Positions 1 through 37,555 of a stretch of DNA of 64,000 bases are shown one piece after another (position 1 is the first letter of the stretch; each line of letters starts with the position of its first letter). The notes beneath the pieces were generated by a model. It was given only the letters and a program-made list of their open reading frames with translations. It did no database searches and was not told where the DNA came from. The stretch comes from Setophaga petechia. Its lineage: Eukaryota > Chordata > Aves > Passeriformes > Parulidae. Made by a program: the position numbers and the translations under genes. Location: contig JANCRA010000025.1 of the NCBI GenBank assembly GCA_024362935.1, forward strand, positions 6,784,936 to 6,848,935, read 5' to 3'.

Positions 1-25605
<25,605 letters not shown>

Positions 25606-25748
25606 AAGGGCATATTATATGGCTCTATATATTTACTATATGTATTGTGTTGTATTGATAAGTAGTACTGTATTAACGTTTTAATAGTATGGTAAATGTA
25701 GTTTTGTACTTAAAATGGAACTTTTGCAGTTAAAATAGAAAGTGTGTA

Positions 25749-26195
25749 TGTGGGATATTTTTTTAAAGAAAGGAATTAGGTACTCGCACTGAGATAGCAG
25801 CCACAGGACACCTAAATCTTTCAGAGAAAGAGAATTGCTCCATTATCAGAAGAAACCAACTTCTTCCTGCCTTGCTCAGTCCTGGAGATTCTGTCAGGAT
25901 TCAGAGGAACAAGTTGACACTGACTAGACAGAATCCTGTGTTTGAATGGAATTTATGCATCATGAATGAGATGTATGAATATGCAACTGACTATTGCTTT
26001 TAAGGGTTAATCCTTTGTTAACTTGCCCAGAAAGAGATACCCAGACTGTCTGTAACTCTTTGTTTTTATTGTCTTGTATTGTCCTAACCTAATTGTTCAA
26101 ATTTTTATTACTCCAATTATATTACTATTTTCATAACCATTTTATTACTATTAAACTTTTAAAATTTTAAAAACAAGTGATTGGCATTTTTCACA
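25749..26195 (+). mobile_element. Endogenous retrovirus LTR (probable solo LTR)
   Basis: About 447 bp running from TGTGGGATAT to a TTTTTCACA end, giving TGTG...CACA termini. The AT-rich 3' part (tattactattaaactttt, then aaaacaagtgattggcattt) resembles avian ERV LTRs as I recall them. No retroviral coding sequence flanks it, so it is probably a solo LTR. No clean target-site duplication was seen (GTGTA before, AGGTA after), so the edges are approximate. Confidence 0.65.
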
Positions 26196-27206
26196 AGGTA
26201 TAATGGAGGTCACTTCTGGAGAAGAACAGAACTGGAGATCTGCTTCTACGAACTGCACAGTGAAAGGAATATTATTCCATTTCTGTTCACATATTGAGGA
26301 TTGCAATGGATACACGTGGAACAGCTATATTTATTCTGTTTGCTTTCTTGGGGATGTTTTTTGTTTTGCTGCAAGGCTCCTGGATAATCATGTGAAATCC
26401 TGTAACCTAGATGTGTAAAAATAGGTTAGGTTGAGGTGTCTTAGGAAGTGGGAAACTGTGTGAGATCTAATGATCCAATACTCAGCTGTGTTATGAAAAG
26501 AGATAAAATGAAACCAGAGGATGACTTGTGATGCGAGATCACAACAAATGAGCTGCCTCATCTTCAAATGTCTTTCCTCTGAGTGCATTTGCTGAAAGAT
26601 AAATTATGAACATGCTGGCACTGAGTTAATTTGGACTTTGTTCTTTCTTGTAAGCAACAGAGTAAAAAGGCTTCTGAAAGTTTCAAGTTTTGGATGACAT
26701 TAGAATTCTTATTCTTGTTCAATACAAATTAGTCTTTTGCAGTCTTCACGTCTTGAAACACTCAAATGTCAACAGAAAGAACAAGGATATGTGTCCTTAT
26801 TTGTACTTCTTTTCAACAAAGTTTCTCATTCTTGGCCAAGGAATTTCACACTGTCTATCAGAGGGATAATATTTTGTGATAAAAGCATAAAGATGGCTAA
26901 GCAAATTGAAACACTCCAAAATGCAGCGTATTCAGCACAGAGAGAAGCATGTAAAATTTTGGGAAGAAGGTCCTGAATGACTGGAGAGGGCTTCTTGTCA
27001 CACAAACATTATCCATTGATTTCACTCATTTGCTCTCAGCATCCCACAGCTGATGGCTCCCAGAGATCATTAATACCAAAAAGTCATTTGGCATCCACCT
27101 CTCCAGCTTCCCAGACAAAAGGAAATGTTTCTCTGACACAGCAAATAATCTTTTTAAAAGATTAGCTGTTCCCTGTCAAGGCTGATCTCCTCTCCTTCCT
27201 TGAGTC

Positions 27207-27275
27207 TCTGGAAGGAAAAGAAGGAAGGAAGGAAAGAAAGAGAAAAGAAAAGAAGAAAAGAAAGAAAAGTAGAAA
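27207..27275. repeat. Purine (GGAA/GAAA)n microsatellite
   Basis: About 70 bp of only G and A on the plus strand, moving from GGAA to GAAA and AAAAG units. Confidence 0.85.
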
Positions 27276-30188
27276 AGCATCCCAGTTGCACAGGACAAGA
27301 AGCTGCTGGCTCCCAATGCAGTGGATAACGCCAGCTTATTTCTCTATGCAAATCTCTTTTCTCCTACCACTTTTATTTTGCTATATGACCTCATGTTCAC
27401 CCCTGTGACATGGAGAAAGTGAAACCTGGTTTATGTCTTTATTTAGACCAGAAGTGGGACATCTCAGCAAGAGTGTAAAACTGGAAGAGAGTCATAGAGG
27501 AACAACAAGGATGATGAAAGGTGTGGAACAGCTTTTATATCAGGACCAACTAAGAAAGCCAGAAGCCTTCACTCTACCAAAAAAAAATAAAAAAAAGGTA
27601 CAAGGTAGCAAGGACCAGAGGTTTGTATAATCATTAGCAACCTGGAGTGGGTGAAAGAGAATCAGGTTTCTTTACTCTCCCTTCCAGTAGAGAGATTTTG
27701 GGAACATCTAAAGAAAATAAGAGCCAGCTCTGAACAAAACAGAGTAGCCCCATACGGCTGCTTTGGTGACCTTCTGAGCCCCTTGCCAAAGGATGCTGAA
27801 GACAGTAAAACTTTAAATTGGTTCAGATGTTGCATGGATTAGTTTAAGAAGGAGAAATGCATGGCATGTATAAAATCAGCCCTGTAGGGATCAGATCTAG
27901 CTGGGGCTGTTTCTGAGCTGGCAGTGTTTGGGAGCTGGGGGAGCAGCATGAGAAGCAGTGTGTGCTCTCACCCATTAGCCTGCCCCACTATGGCTATTCT
28001 TAGAATTTTATCAGTGTAATATTTCAAGGAGCACACAGAGGAAATGTCAGTTGCTGAACCAAACTGAGAGAAGCCAGCTTGCCCAGCAGAGATGTTGAAA
28101 GGTCTGTCAAGGGCTGGATGCACCAAGGGAGAAGCACAGTGGAGATGGAGAAAGTGAATTAAGGAATGCAAGAAGAAAGTACTAAAGAAGATATAAAGCT
28201 AAGAAGTATCAAAATGCTACATTTAACACATTTTACATTTCTGGCTAAAAAGTGAGAGCCAGAAATACCTCTGCTATGAAGTTTCATGGCCTGCACCAAC
28301 AGTTACCTCAGCCCTGTTGAGGACTGTGCCAAAGCAATAAATATTTTAACAAGCAATGGTTGTGTGCAGCTTTAACTCTAAATTTCCATGGCTGACTTGC
28401 AGAGCAAGAAACTCAAAGATCTAATAAAGAAAATAGTAGTAAGACTGGTTATTTAAGTTAATTGACACGAGGACACAGGAACTGCCACACCAAATGTGAC
28501 CTGATATCAATCTACTTCAGGACCTTGCCTAAGACCTTCCAGCATCAGCCCTCTGGGGAAAATCTAAAAATGCAGTAAATAAGATCATTCGAAGATTGTA
28601 TGTTAAATTATTTTGATATTGCTGTAAGGTCTGAAGTAGACAGTTCAATATTTCTTCCATGTTATTGCAAACTAGATTGCTTTATTTAACATATAATAGG
28701 GTTTTGTCCCATCATACTAAATTCTTGGCTCCAATGACAACCTCTGGTGGTAAATTTCATTATCTAATTATATATAATGCAAAAATTCAATTTGATATGA
28801 GTTTTGTATTTGTCATCTTCTAATTTCCATATAAGCCTCCTTGGTTTTAAGTTTGACATCAGGACAACATTTCCAGACTTTCTTCTCCATGATATGAATT
28901 TCTTTTTAGCTTTGCATCATCATTTGCTTCAATTTTTCTTAGACAGCTGAGTCTTTTTCATTGGCATACAGACAGTAATGGACAAGTCATTTGCCATTTA
29001 CTTCATTTGTGCCAGACAAGGAAACCACAAACTAGCACCTCAGCAAAGCATTTTTCCTGACATCCTCTTTTGTCTAGAGAATTATTACTGAAATATATCA
29101 AGTATGTAGTGTAGCATTTATGCCTCATGCATTCATACTGCTTTATGCTGCAAAAACATCATTAGCAAAATACTTCTACAAATTATTTCTTACTAATGTC
29201 ATCTTTTGGAACCATGCAGTACAGCAATTATATGGGTCTGGCAGAGATCAGATTTTATGTGAAGTCAAATTGAATGGTGTTTCTGTTTTCTCCAGAGCAA
29301 CCTTGTCACAGATGAAACTGTAACAGTTTCTTACACCAGGCACCATTAGAAGATGAGATAAATAAATTCCTTAAATCCCTTGACAGAATGATCCTTTGTT
29401 TGGCTGCTCTACACAGATTTCCCAGGCTGAGAGATTCTAAATCTTGCTCTTTTTTTTCTTTTCCAGAAGTAACAGAAGTCAGAGGTTTGAAATCCATATT
29501 TCAGGAATCCTGCTGAGTTGGCAAAGCAAGCTCTCCTAGGTGCTTTGGCTGGCTATAAGAAATCACAGTGCTGATAGGAATTCCTGAGTGTGAGGAACAT
29601 GTTACCTGTGCTGACACCCAGCCTCTGGCAAAACAAACTTCTCCTGGGGCAGGGATGCAACTTTGCTGGACAATATGAACTTAAAAAATTGACAGTTCCT
29701 TATATTTTCTTAATCTGAACACTGGGAAGTTATTTATGAAAATCCACTGGCTATTTGGGACATCAGACAACTTCTGGTAAGACTTGTTTGTGAAACTGGA
29801 AGCAGTTTCAGGATAAGGGAGGGGAGAGCAGAGGTCAAGAGCCACAAGGCAAGCACAGCAGTCGAACCTCATAAATCAGTAACAAAGCCCAAGCACTTTA
29901 GTATTTGTAAGACATCAGCTTTTCTCACAGGGCCAATAGAGATAAAAAGGTTGGAGATGAAAGTAAAATCTGTATCCTTGTGGATTCCTGTACAGCAGCG
30001 CTCCCTCCTTGCTGCAACTGGGGTCACTTGAAATAAGAAACAAAATACTGAAACAGTTACTTCAGTAAAAAATTTTCACCACCCCAATGGTTTGCAGTTC
30101 AGTTTTCAGGTGAGGACTCTTCATGTTAAAGGACCAAAGTTTTGGGAATAAAAGCAATAACCTCCTGTCTGCTATCAAATGAGTAACT

Positions 30189-30327
30189 TTTATTGCTAAA
30201 AAAATGCACACTTAGCATTCAACTGATGTAACACAAACAGAAAAAATCTTATCCCAACCAAACCTTACCTCAGCCAAAACTTGCTGGTATTCAGGAGGAT
30301 TTGAGTTTGTATCTTTTGCTTCTGGAT
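30189..30327 (-). other. Exon-like segment of unknown origin with poly(A) signal
   Basis: On the minus strand, TTTTCTTTAACTACTAG at 30,328 upward looks like a splice acceptor. After it an open frame runs 38 codons (it includes PPEYQQVLAEV) to a TAA at 30,212-30,214. An AATAAA lies 18 bp further, at 30,189-30,194. An internal GTAAGG donor at 30,263-30,268 is the alternative reading, giving a 59-nt exon. I do not recognise the peptide. It could be an alternative last exon, a relic, or chance. Confidence 0.25.
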
Positions 30328-33300
30328 CTAGTAGTTAAAGAAAACCATCTCCAGTAGTCTTTTTAAGGTAAAATAGTGTGCCAAGAGAAGCGTTTCTTAC
30401 TCTTGTGATGCACATTTCTTGTGCTTGGCACAATTTTAAGTAGGCACAATTTTAAGGTAACAATTGAGCATATGGGATTTATAACATCACACCCTGCTTG
30501 TAAGAGTAATAAAGCAGACCCTTCATGCCTCATCTGCCATGCTTTGCTTTGCACTGCAGTTTCATCTGGAGGCATAGGGATGCAGGTCTTTCCTGTGAAA
30601 CACAACAGCAGGATGCACTTCAGCAACTAAAGGGCATTCAGTTCATAGGACCGACTTAGTGCTAGTCTGAGATCAACTTCCAAAATACAGCATAGATAAG
30701 GTGGCAGATCTTTTGAAAATGCTGTGTCCCAAAACCTCGGGCTGTGATATTTGGATTTAGTTTGCAAGAAATTTTCATGACAAAAGAGGTAATGTGGGTG
30801 GTTCTCCATGCTAGGCAGTACATCGAAACAGAACTGCAATGAAATCCTCTCTTCCATCACAGGCTCATTAATTTAATTTCACACTGAGAGAAGGCTCTCC
30901 TCTTCAGTAGAAGTCAGAGTTTAAAACTCATTTCCCTAAAGCAGGAATTTCCCCTTACCTAGAGTTTGGAAAAGTGAGTCACACATATGATGCTAAAACG
31001 TTCAAAAGAGAGCACAAACCTCCAGCCTTGTTTCCAAGCACAAGTTCACAGAATCAGAGGCAGGAGTTCAGTGTCCAGTGAACCCAAGAGAAAGTTCATT
31101 TCCACGTTCTCCACGCAAGAGTGCTGCAACTGCCTGGCTCCCAGACAGGAATAGGAAAGGCCAGAAGTGAACATGAGGCTACTAAAGGCAAAAAAGAGAG
31201 TAATCTCAGATTCTGCTCCCAGGACAATCTCCATTTCTTCAGCCACGTGTTATTTTAATGCTACAAATGCATAAATCAAATCCAGAAACCTTTAAAATCT
31301 GTAAGTTAAATAAGGTAGTATTCAGTAAAATTAGTATGAAGATGCTTTGGGATCTGGAAATTCATCTTACCCTAGATTCCCAGTTAAGGATCTATTCCAT
31401 AAGGAAATGCTTCTGACAGCAGTAATTTCCTTCATTTAGCAAACAAAAAAATATTCAAATTTGGCAGTTAAAAGCATTAATGAATTTTCTTGGTAAGATC
31501 CTGATGGTTGGAGGCTATGTTAGCTCTGACTAGGGCAGACAGTATATCCTGCTCATAACACCAGAGCATTGTGTTTTTGAGACAGAAACACAATGGCCAG
31601 ACTTTGGAGTGTGAAATCATCTCTGGAGAAGATCACAAGGGAAACTTTCTCCTTTTGTATCAATGTATATATCCCAAACAAAGGAGTGTAAATGCTTTGC
31701 TAACATTCCACCACCGGTATACAGATGTTACAAATCATGTTTATATTCATGAATATTCATTGCCTAAATAGTAGCAGGCATGAGAAAGTTTGAATGGGAA
31801 GCTTAATAGGAAAAGTCTTATTATTGTCATTTATTATTTAGCATTTTTAAAGTGATTTAATTTTAAAAGTGACCAGCACCATACAACACAGACCTGGTGT
31901 TCCTCAAGGAACAAAACACAAGAACTGAGTCTGGTGAGGCTAAATATTGCCATGGCTGCCTGGTACCCAGGGCCAAGAAGGCAGGGGGTGAAATAAAATG
32001 GTCACAATCATAAGGATCCCTCTGCTTGTCCATTAGAGACACCACCCTAAGCCTCACCAGCTCCAAATACTGTGTTTGCCTGAGGCTGGTCTGCCACTTC
32101 TCTCGTGTCAGGAAGTTCAAGCAATGCCAAGAACAATTCCCTGGTAATGAGGCAGTGTTAGTCAGGCTCTTCAGGAAAGCCAGAGGAGGCAACACCTACC
32201 ACTTCCTCACCAGCTTGATGGGCTCTGGCCAATTTGCAGCCACATAGAAATATCAGTGCTTATTAACCCTGCTGATTTAAAGGAAATAATTAGGACCTGT
32301 GGTGCCCCATTTCCCGTAGTTTGAATTTTATAATTGTGTTCACTTATTAAAGCACATTTTTAGGGTTAATGCTATTATTTTTGTCTCCCTGCAGAAGGCA
32401 TTGCATTGTCCTTAATGGGGAAAATGAGGTTTGGAACAGAGTGCAGTACAAAAAAAAAAATCAGAAAAATCAGTAAGTTAGATAAACAGAAAGGGAAGCA
32501 TTAGTCTCTGTGGTTAATCAGTGCTTATTTCAAATACGGATTTGTTTATGGTGTGTGCAAAGAGAAGATGATGTAGAAATGAAACAAAAATTCTTGTATG
32601 CAATTCTTTCCAATCAGGAACTACCAAGTACTACAGTAACATTTCCTCTGCTTTGTGTTTCTGTGTTTTCTGCAACACTGTGCCCACCTGCAGAAGAATA
32701 CCAAGAATAAATCAGATACAATCAAAACAGGTTTAATGTGTTCAGATGATGGAAATCAGAGGCAACTGCAACCAGGTTTGGACTCTTAAAGGCCACATCC
32801 AGCTAATTACCTGGTTATTTTTTGCTTTGCAGCACCACTTTAGTTCAGTGCATGAGATCATGCTCATCATTTAGTATTGAGTAATACTAAGAAAGATTTC
32901 GGGCTCTGCTGAACAATTTCCTTTATTTTTGCACTTTTCTATAGGGATGGTGGTACAGAAATGCATAAAGCACTCCCATGGCATCCTGGTCACATTCCCA
33001 TTACAGAAATCTGGACCAAACTGTGCAGATGTCGTTTATCTTTCTCACCTAGGATGTCACAGCATTAAATACATCTTTTATAAACTCAGAATATATCTTT
33101 CACCAACTAAGAAGTACTTGTGAGTAACCAGCATTTCAGCAAACTGGTCCTCACTGTCACACACAACAAGAAATACAGCTTAAAGATTTTATCAGCAAAA
33201 TGGGTAGGTGGACAAAAAAAAAAAATAGTCAACCAGCAATACTTATTTAATGATGCTTTTATTTTACAGGATACAAATTTCTGTTCTTTTTAGGTACTCA

Positions 33301-34261
33301 ACATGAATTAAAGTGCTTAATTTTTACAATTCTCCACCCACCTTAGGATCAAATATACATATATTACAGAAAATATGTACAATATCTTCAACGTTTTTAC
33401 ATTCATATATTTCTTAACCATAAAAATGACGACTTACATTTGCACAACTTACAATGGCATTTGTATTTCACCTTTTTAATATTATTCACTTTATTGCAAA
33501 ACCAAACAAATTTACAATTCTTCCAATTATTTTTTTTTTTTAGAAAACCTTTTTGCATTAAAATCAGAAATGCTTCCATAATGAAGGGAGATGGACATGT
33601 ATAGCCTGTAATTCTGATGTCAAACATTACAGCTGATACAGCTCCCACTAAAATTACTGTATTAATCTGCCTTAAGAGCTGCAGAATAGAAAATACACTA
33701 GATAGAAAAAAAAATATTTCTATTGCAAACTGTTCTCTACAAGCAACAAATTTGGCTTAAAAATACCAGGGCACATAGATGCAAAAATTCTTTGATGTAG
33801 TTGCCTCTTTTCTGAATGTTTCCACCATAAATACTTAATGAATCTACGAGGATGAACTATAAACAGAAGTAGGTTGGTGTTATGCAGTGGCTGAAAACAT
33901 GTTTTATTCAAAGAAATCTGCTTGAGGATTTTGAGAAAAAAGCACATTCTATATTCACTTGTGCTAGGAAGAGGAAGGGGTGAAACAAAATGCCATAGTT
34001 TATTCTAGGAAGAAATTTAATCACAAGGTTTCAAAGGAAGCTGATTGAAATGCCTCACTGGAATTAGCATGTTTGTGAGGGCTTCTGTGTTTGTTTTTAT
34101 AGGCTGAAATAGTAAACATGCCACAACAGCAGATCTACCTCCATCTTTTTCTGGTAAGCATACTCAACACAATCATTATACATTCTATTTTGAATGCAGC
34201 ACAGTGTATTTTTTTTGATTGTAAAATACTGCTTGAAAACAAGTCATCTGAATAATAGTCT

Positions 34262-34332
34262 CAAATATATAAATACACATATATACATATACACATATAC
34301 ATATGCATATGTGTATATACACACACATATGT
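34262..34332. repeat. (TA/CA)n microsatellite with palindromic centre
   Basis: ATATAC and ACACAT units around ACATATGCATATGT, which is self-complementary. Confidence 0.8.
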
Positions 34333-36489
34333 AATCATTAAATTAATGTTATCATCTGTTAAAGGAAAAGGAATTAGGAAACAATCTGACTAGCAGATTA
34401 AAACTCCTATCTGAGGAACATACTACAGTCCCATGGGTCAGAACCAGCTAGATAAATTCCTCACACCAACAGGGCCACAGACTAGAGCAAAAAACATTAA
34501 CCTCATGTATTTAATTTCAGATTTCAAATAACAGTACACCACAGAGACTAAGAATGATGCCCATTTCACCAATGGATTTACCTTAAGGGTAGTCAGTTCT
34601 GCCACAAAATTACTTCTCTCCAGTCATTTATTTTGGATATATGTTTCCAGTTGTTTACATTCACCCCTACATCCATTACCTCCATCTGAAGCTCACCTGA
34701 GCTCTGTGAGTCCAGGTGAGACCTGGTGCCTCAGCAGCTCCCTAACTGGTGGAAGTTTCATCTTCCACAAGTGTCCTTAGGTAATGTAAGGCAGATTCTA
34801 TGTGAATTTCAGTCACTGAGGGTATAATAGCTCCAGCAGCCCATGCTAGTTTATACCAGCTATATGGAGAAAGGCCTTTTGTTATTGCTTAGGATTATTT
34901 CTACATGGAATGTTTATTTCTTTCCACAAAGCCTTTTCTTCAGTACAAGAAATAACTATCCTCTCTTAATTTTATTTAATCTTTCCTTGAAATGAAAAGC
35001 TGATGATTTTTATGCCAGCTATGTGGTGAGGAACCCAAATAACCTGTCAAGTGTTTCCACATCTTTCCCACTTGTTTTAATATATGTAGACTTTTTCCTT
35101 CTGACTCCACCTGGAAGTCTGTGGAGCATACTTGTATAATCTCACCTAAACTTTACTTAAGTGGTAGTGTATTTACTCTGTATTTAATCAGTGCCTTGCT
35201 TTCATCCATAACTTAAAAACATGAGCAATAAAAATCTTTTTTATGAAAAAGAGTTAGAATCTTTGAGGAGATTTATAAAGCACTTTGAGATGGTTTTGCA
35301 TAAAAAGGTGCTACTATACATACATGCAATTAAAGTAGTTTAATATTCTATTTCAAATAGAAAAGAATGTTTTGTATTCTCAATATCTTTTTTGCACATA
35401 TAAGTTAAATACACTTAGAAATAAACAGAACTACTTGGCATAAAGGGACTTGAAAATACTACATAATACAGGTTTTATAGCAGCTCTTCAACCAAGCAGA
35501 AGTACCTGATACCAAAAAAGATTTTTTGGGGGCCTGGAGGAATGGTGCAGACATGCAGATATCATGATATATTATTTTCCCATGGTAGGGAGAAAAAATA
35601 AGTAATTTCAAAAAATATATTGCTATGATCCAAAAATATGAATGATAAATTTAAGTCTTGTTCTGGTTGAACACAGATAAAATGAATAAAATAACTTTTG
35701 ATCTGCTTTAAATCGCACAGAAGAGTGATCACTTTTAAAGTGAGAATCAAGCATTACTTGAACACAAGAGTTGCAAAACTTAAATAATTCAGCAGAGCCA
35801 TTCACATGCATTCATGCATTATGAATGAATGCTTAGTTACAGTTTATTCCTTATACACAGAGCTTTATGCTCACAAATTTAATGTCTTTTTTCTTTTCCT
35901 TGAAGAATTTAAGAATTTATCTCAAATGGGAACAGCTTCTACCTTGTTAGAATGATGGTTTTAATTTCACTGCTTTCATCATAATTCTTAAGCCACAGCA
36001 GCTACAACTTTCTATTTGTTCCTCTGCATTCATAATTTACAATTTAAAGTGAAAGGTTGGGATGCTGTTGTTAGGAGGGCTTATCTGTGGAGAATGAAGA
36101 CAACAGGGTGGTTAAATTTAGAGTTTCTCCATCTGATGTCCTTTAATATTGGTAATACACACTTTTCCCACAAAATACACACACAACCATGTATTTGAGT
36201 GCCAAGGCATTCTGACTCAAGAGAACAATTCTGACCAAGTAATTGATTATGAGAACATGAAACTGGTTTCACTAGGGTAAATAAAATATCCTGTGCTATC
36301 CTGTATAAAATTTAATGGCTGAGAGCAAATATGAAGTTAACATCCAAACAAACAACTCCCATTTCAAACTGCTTGTGCCCAGATGCTGGGCTTCATCTGG
36401 GAGATGCTGCCAGTCAAGTAGCTTCAACTGCTCAATACCACTGTAACAATGAGGCAGCACAGAAACTGATACTTCTAATCTCTTAACTG

Positions 36490-37555
36490 GAATGGGCTTA
36501 GAATGAGATTTGCAGGAAGAAACAGAATGTACTACACAGCACCAAGCTGGGTAAGATGCTGACCTGCTGGAGGGCAGGAAGGCTCTGCAGTGAGATCCAG
36601 ACAGGCTGGATCAATGGGCCAAGCCAGCTCTGAGAGGTTCAACAAGGCCAAGTGCTGGGTCCTGCACCTGGGTCACAACAACCTCAGCAGCACTACAGGC
36701 TTGGGGAAGAAAGGCTGGAAAGCTGCCTGGTGGGAAAGGACCTGGGAGTGCTGGTTTGACAGCAGCTGGACAAGAGCCAGCAGTGGGCCCAGGTGGGCAA
36801 GAAGGCCAAGGGTGTCCTGGCCTGTACCAGCAACAGTGTGGCCAGCAGGACCAGATTATCCCCTGTACCACCAACAGTGTGGCCAGCAGGACCAGATTGT
36901 CCCCTGTACCAGCAACAGTGTGGCCAGCAGGACCAGATTGTCCCCTGTACCAGCAACAGTGTGGACAGCAGGACCAGATTGTCCCCTGTACCACCAACAG
37001 CGTGGCCAGCAGGACCAGGACAGTGGTTGTCCCCTGTACTTGGCACAGGCAAGGCTGTGCCTCAAATGCCATGTCCAGTTCTGGGACATGAAAGACAGGA
37101 TAAGGAGGACATGGAAGTGCTGGAGTGGGCCCAGAGAAAGGCAACAGAGTTGGTGAAGGGTCTGGAGCACAAGTCCTGTGAGAGGTGGTTGAGGGAGCTG
37201 GGGGTGTTCAGCCTGGAGAAAGGAAGGCTTAGGAGGGACCTTATCACTCTCTGAAAGGACATGATGGCAAGGAGGGGTTTGGTCTCTTCTCCCAAGAAAC
37301 AAGCAATAGCACAGGATGAAATGGCACCAGGGGAGTTTTAGATTGGATCTTAGAAAATATTTTGTCACTAAAACAGAGGTGAAGCATTGGAACAGGCTGC
37401 CTAGGGAAAGGGTTGAGTCACCATCCCTGAAGGCGTTTAAAAGGTGTGTAGATGTGGCACTTAGGGACATGGTTTAGTGGTTTGGCAGTGCTGGGCAATG
37501 ATTTGGCTCAGTGATCTTAGAGGGCTTTTCCAACCTAATTGACTCTACAGACACA
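36490..37555 (+). mobile_element. CR1 LINE copy (ORF2 3' end plus 3' UTR)
   Basis: About 1.07 kb of CR1 in plus orientation. Diverged ORF2 C-terminal coding is visible near 36,635-36,690 (FNKAKCWVLHLGHNN, typical of the CR1 reverse-transcriptase tail). The conserved CR1 segments follow: 'ggtgtcctggcctgtaccag', 'tgtcccctgtacttggcaca', 'aaggcaacagagttggtgaa', 'gaacaggctgcctagggaaa', and an end near 'gggcttttccaacctaattg'. The frame is broken by shifts, so it is inactive. An internal 41-bp tandem expansion is listed separately. Confidence 0.9.
36824..37036. repeat. 41-bp minisatellite inside CR1
   Basis: Five copies of a 41-bp unit starting GTACCAGCAACAGTGTGGCC, at 36,824, 36,865, 36,906, 36,947 and 36,988. 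The last is followed by single-copy CR1. Copies differ at few sites (AG/AC in ACCAGC/ACCACC, GATTAT/GATTGT, one GTGGAC). The unit is a CR1 segment that normally occurs once. Confidence 0.95.

Larger units (their letters stand above)
26196..36489. other. Intergenic DNA between FGD4 and DNM1L
   Basis: AT-rich sequence with no open frame matching a known protein. It holds a purine microsatellite (27,207-27,275), an exon-like segment (30,189-30,327), a TA/CA tract (34,262-34,332) and poly-A/T runs. The part from about 33.2 to 36 kb is AT-rich and, together with a TTTATT (AATAAA on the minus strand) at 33,258-33,263, could hold the end of a very long FGD4 3' UTR; this is unproven. Confidence 0.6.

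Noticed and set aside
32026..32247. 73-codon plus-strand frame in the intergenic region
   Set aside because: No recognisable domain, no splice sites or poly(A) signal suited to it; an antisense frame of similar length is also open.
36824..37036. Regularly spaced repeats as a possible CRISPR array
   Set aside because: Units are directly abutting with no spacers, derive from CR1, and the context is a vertebrate genome.
36590..37470. Several 110-200 codon frames with a repeated peptide on both strands
   Set aside because: They are read-through of the 41-bp CR1-derived minisatellite; the period shifts the frame and both strands stay open. Not a gene.
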